From Spirochaetia bacterium (GTDB lineage: Bacteria > Spirochaetota > Spirochaetia > Treponematales > Breznakiellaceae), in assembly GCA_025997495.1 (NCBI GenBank), contig BNUR01000136.1:1-7663 (forward strand): DNA of 7,663 nt, in the 5' to 3' direction. Position 1 is the first letter of the stretch, and each line of letters starts with the position of its first letter. A model generated the notes under the pieces. The model ran no database searches. It was not told the origin of the DNA and saw nothing but the letters and a program-made list of their open reading frames with translations. A program made the position numbers and the translations under genes. Shown here in pieces: positions 6,881 through 7,663 of this stretch.

Positions 6881-6894
6881 TGTAAGCGCTTACA
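6881..6894. promoter_or_regulatory. Perfect LacI/CcpA-type operator
   Basis: TGTAAGCGCTTACA is an exact 14-base palindrome. It fits the LacI/GalR-family and cre consensus (TGNAARCGNTTNCA-like, from established knowledge) and begins three bases after the -10 element, a position that implies repression. The regulator is not in the window. Confidence 0.75.
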
Positions 6895-6927
6895 TATAAT
6901 GTCCGTTTTTAAAGGTGGAGGCATATT

Positions 6928-7566
6928 TTGAAAGAATTACTTGAAATTACCCTTGGCACAGCCCTCCGGGAACAGGCGGCGAAACGCGGCGGCAGTGAAT
7001 TCCTCGTTTTCCCCAATCAGAACATACGGTACACCTTTAGTGATGTTGATAAAAAGGCCGATGCCATAGCCAAGGGGCTTCTTGCCGCCGGTTTCAAAAA
7101 AGGCGACCATATCGGCATTTGGGCTTATAATGTCCCGGATTGGGCGGTGGTATTCTATGCCGCCGCCAGGGTGGGCATTGTGGCGGTACCCATAAACGCC
7201 AATTGTAAACACAAGGAGCTGGCCTTTATCCTTGGCCAGGCGGACATAAACGGCCTTTTTATTGTCGACCGCTACCGGTACGCCGATTACGCGGAAATAC
7301 TGTACCAACTAATTCCCGAATTGAAAACAAGTTCCCCGGATAGTCTTACATCAGAAGCATTTCCCTGTTTGCGGATGGTAGTAAATCTTGATACAACACC
7401 CCACCAGGGTATGTATGTTCTGGATGACCTTATAAAACTGGGAAAACAAATTGATGCTGCTGCATTAGCCAAGGCTGAAGCTCAAGTTAACAATACCGAT
7501 TTGTTATGTATCGTATATACATCCGGCACTACCGGAACAGCAATTCTAAATTTGCCTGATTTATGA
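6928..7566 (+). pseudogene. AMP-dependent acyl-CoA synthetase (ANL superfamily), truncated by an insertion
   Basis: An intact member would activate a carboxylic acid with ATP to an acyl-adenylate and load it onto CoA. The start is TTG 6928: the ribosome site within AAAGGTGGAG (6911-6920) is seven bases away and no in-frame ATG lies nearby. The N-terminal domain is typical: TFSDVDKKADAIAKGLLAAG (36-55), GDHIGIWAYNVPDWAVVFYA (59-78), VGIVAVPIN (82-90), and the phosphate-binding loop YTSGTTG (197-203). After Thr204 the expected PKG is replaced by AILNLPDL and a stop. Family members have roughly 500-600 residues, so the rest of the ATP-binding domain and the whole C-terminal domain are missing. 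The protein cannot be active as it stands. The fatty-acid chain length used by the intact enzyme cannot be told. The gene has its own promoter and operator; codons after about 7300 are more A/T-ended than before. Confidence 0.88.
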
Positions 7567-7663
7567 TAAAATCGGGGGTATGGGTGGGGAAACATTTGAG
7601 CGGCTAATGAGGAATCTAGACAAAGCGGCGGAGAAGATACCCGACAACCGGCATGGGCCGAAT
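7540..7663 (+). mobile_element. Left end of an insertion sequence (incomplete)
   Basis: Similarity to acyl-CoA synthetases stops abruptly after codon 204 (ends 7539) of the preceding gene, in the most conserved part of the family. The following sequence encodes the start of a transposase-like protein. The exact boundary is inferred from where the conserved protein motif ends. No inverted repeat or target duplication can be tested because the right end lies outside the window. Confidence 0.6.
7580..7663 (+). CDS. Probable transposase, N-terminal fragment at window edge
   Basis: An open frame starts at ATG 7580 and runs to the last base, giving 28 residues. The stretch FERLMRNLDKAAEKIPDNRH is reminiscent of the N-termini of DDE-type insertion-sequence transposases that carry an IPD(H/N)R motif before a conserved Y-S helix; the family cannot be assigned from so little. 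A G5 run lies only one base before the ATG, so the true ribosome site and start are uncertain (ATG 7607 is in frame). An upstream in-frame stop at 7547-7549 limits any extension. The identification depends partly on its position inside an interrupted gene. Confidence 0.5.
   Translation, partial: MGGETFERLMRNLDKAAEKIPDNRHGPN

Overview
The window looks like a piece of a bacterial polysaccharide-utilisation locus, probably from a termite-gut-type spirochaete (Treponema or a relative). This placement is an inference. It rests on the mid-range GC content, the run of lipoprotein signal peptides with relaxed lipoboxes (LGAC, LFSC), the combination of GH5 cellulases with a family-1 sugar ABC importer, and the general style of the proteins. 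No rRNA or species marker is present. All genes are on the + strand.

Bases 1-5435 form one tight transcription unit whose promoter lies upstream of the window. It starts with the 3' end of a secreted or binding-module-like gene that carries an apparent frameshift in an A7 run. This gene overlaps by one base the first of two tandem GH5 subfamily 2-type endo-glucanase lipoprotein genes. Then come a family-1 extracellular sugar-binding lipoprotein and two MalF/MalG-type permease subunits. No ATPase gene is present, so the importer probably borrows a shared one.

Bases 5436-5752 hold a roughly 160-base imperfect palindrome containing a purine tract with a G9 run, then a near-consensus promoter and a palindromic operator. 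These serve a GH130 glycoside phosphorylase gene (5753-6757) whose product has no signal peptide and is presumably cytoplasmic.

Bases 6758-6927 repeat the same layout: a shorter hairpin with the same ACCACAAAGGA core, a TTTATCCTG-like box, a strong promoter and a perfect LacI/CcpA-type operator. They precede an AMP-dependent acyl-CoA synthetase gene with a TTG start. That gene breaks off inside its ATP-binding loop at about 7540, where an insertion-sequence-like end with the first 28 codons of a probable transposase begins and runs off the window.

Working model (inference): the surface GH5 enzymes cut a beta-1,4-glucan or glucomannan, the ABC importer takes up the oligosaccharides, and the cytoplasmic GH130 enzyme phosphorolyses mannosyl-containing products to mannose 1-phosphate. 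The most notable points are the second GH5 copy, which keeps both catalytic glutamates but has lost the residues that form the -2 sugar subsite in the family; the repeated hairpin-box-promoter-operator module on both sides of the GH130 gene; and the disruption of the acyl-CoA synthetase at its P-loop.
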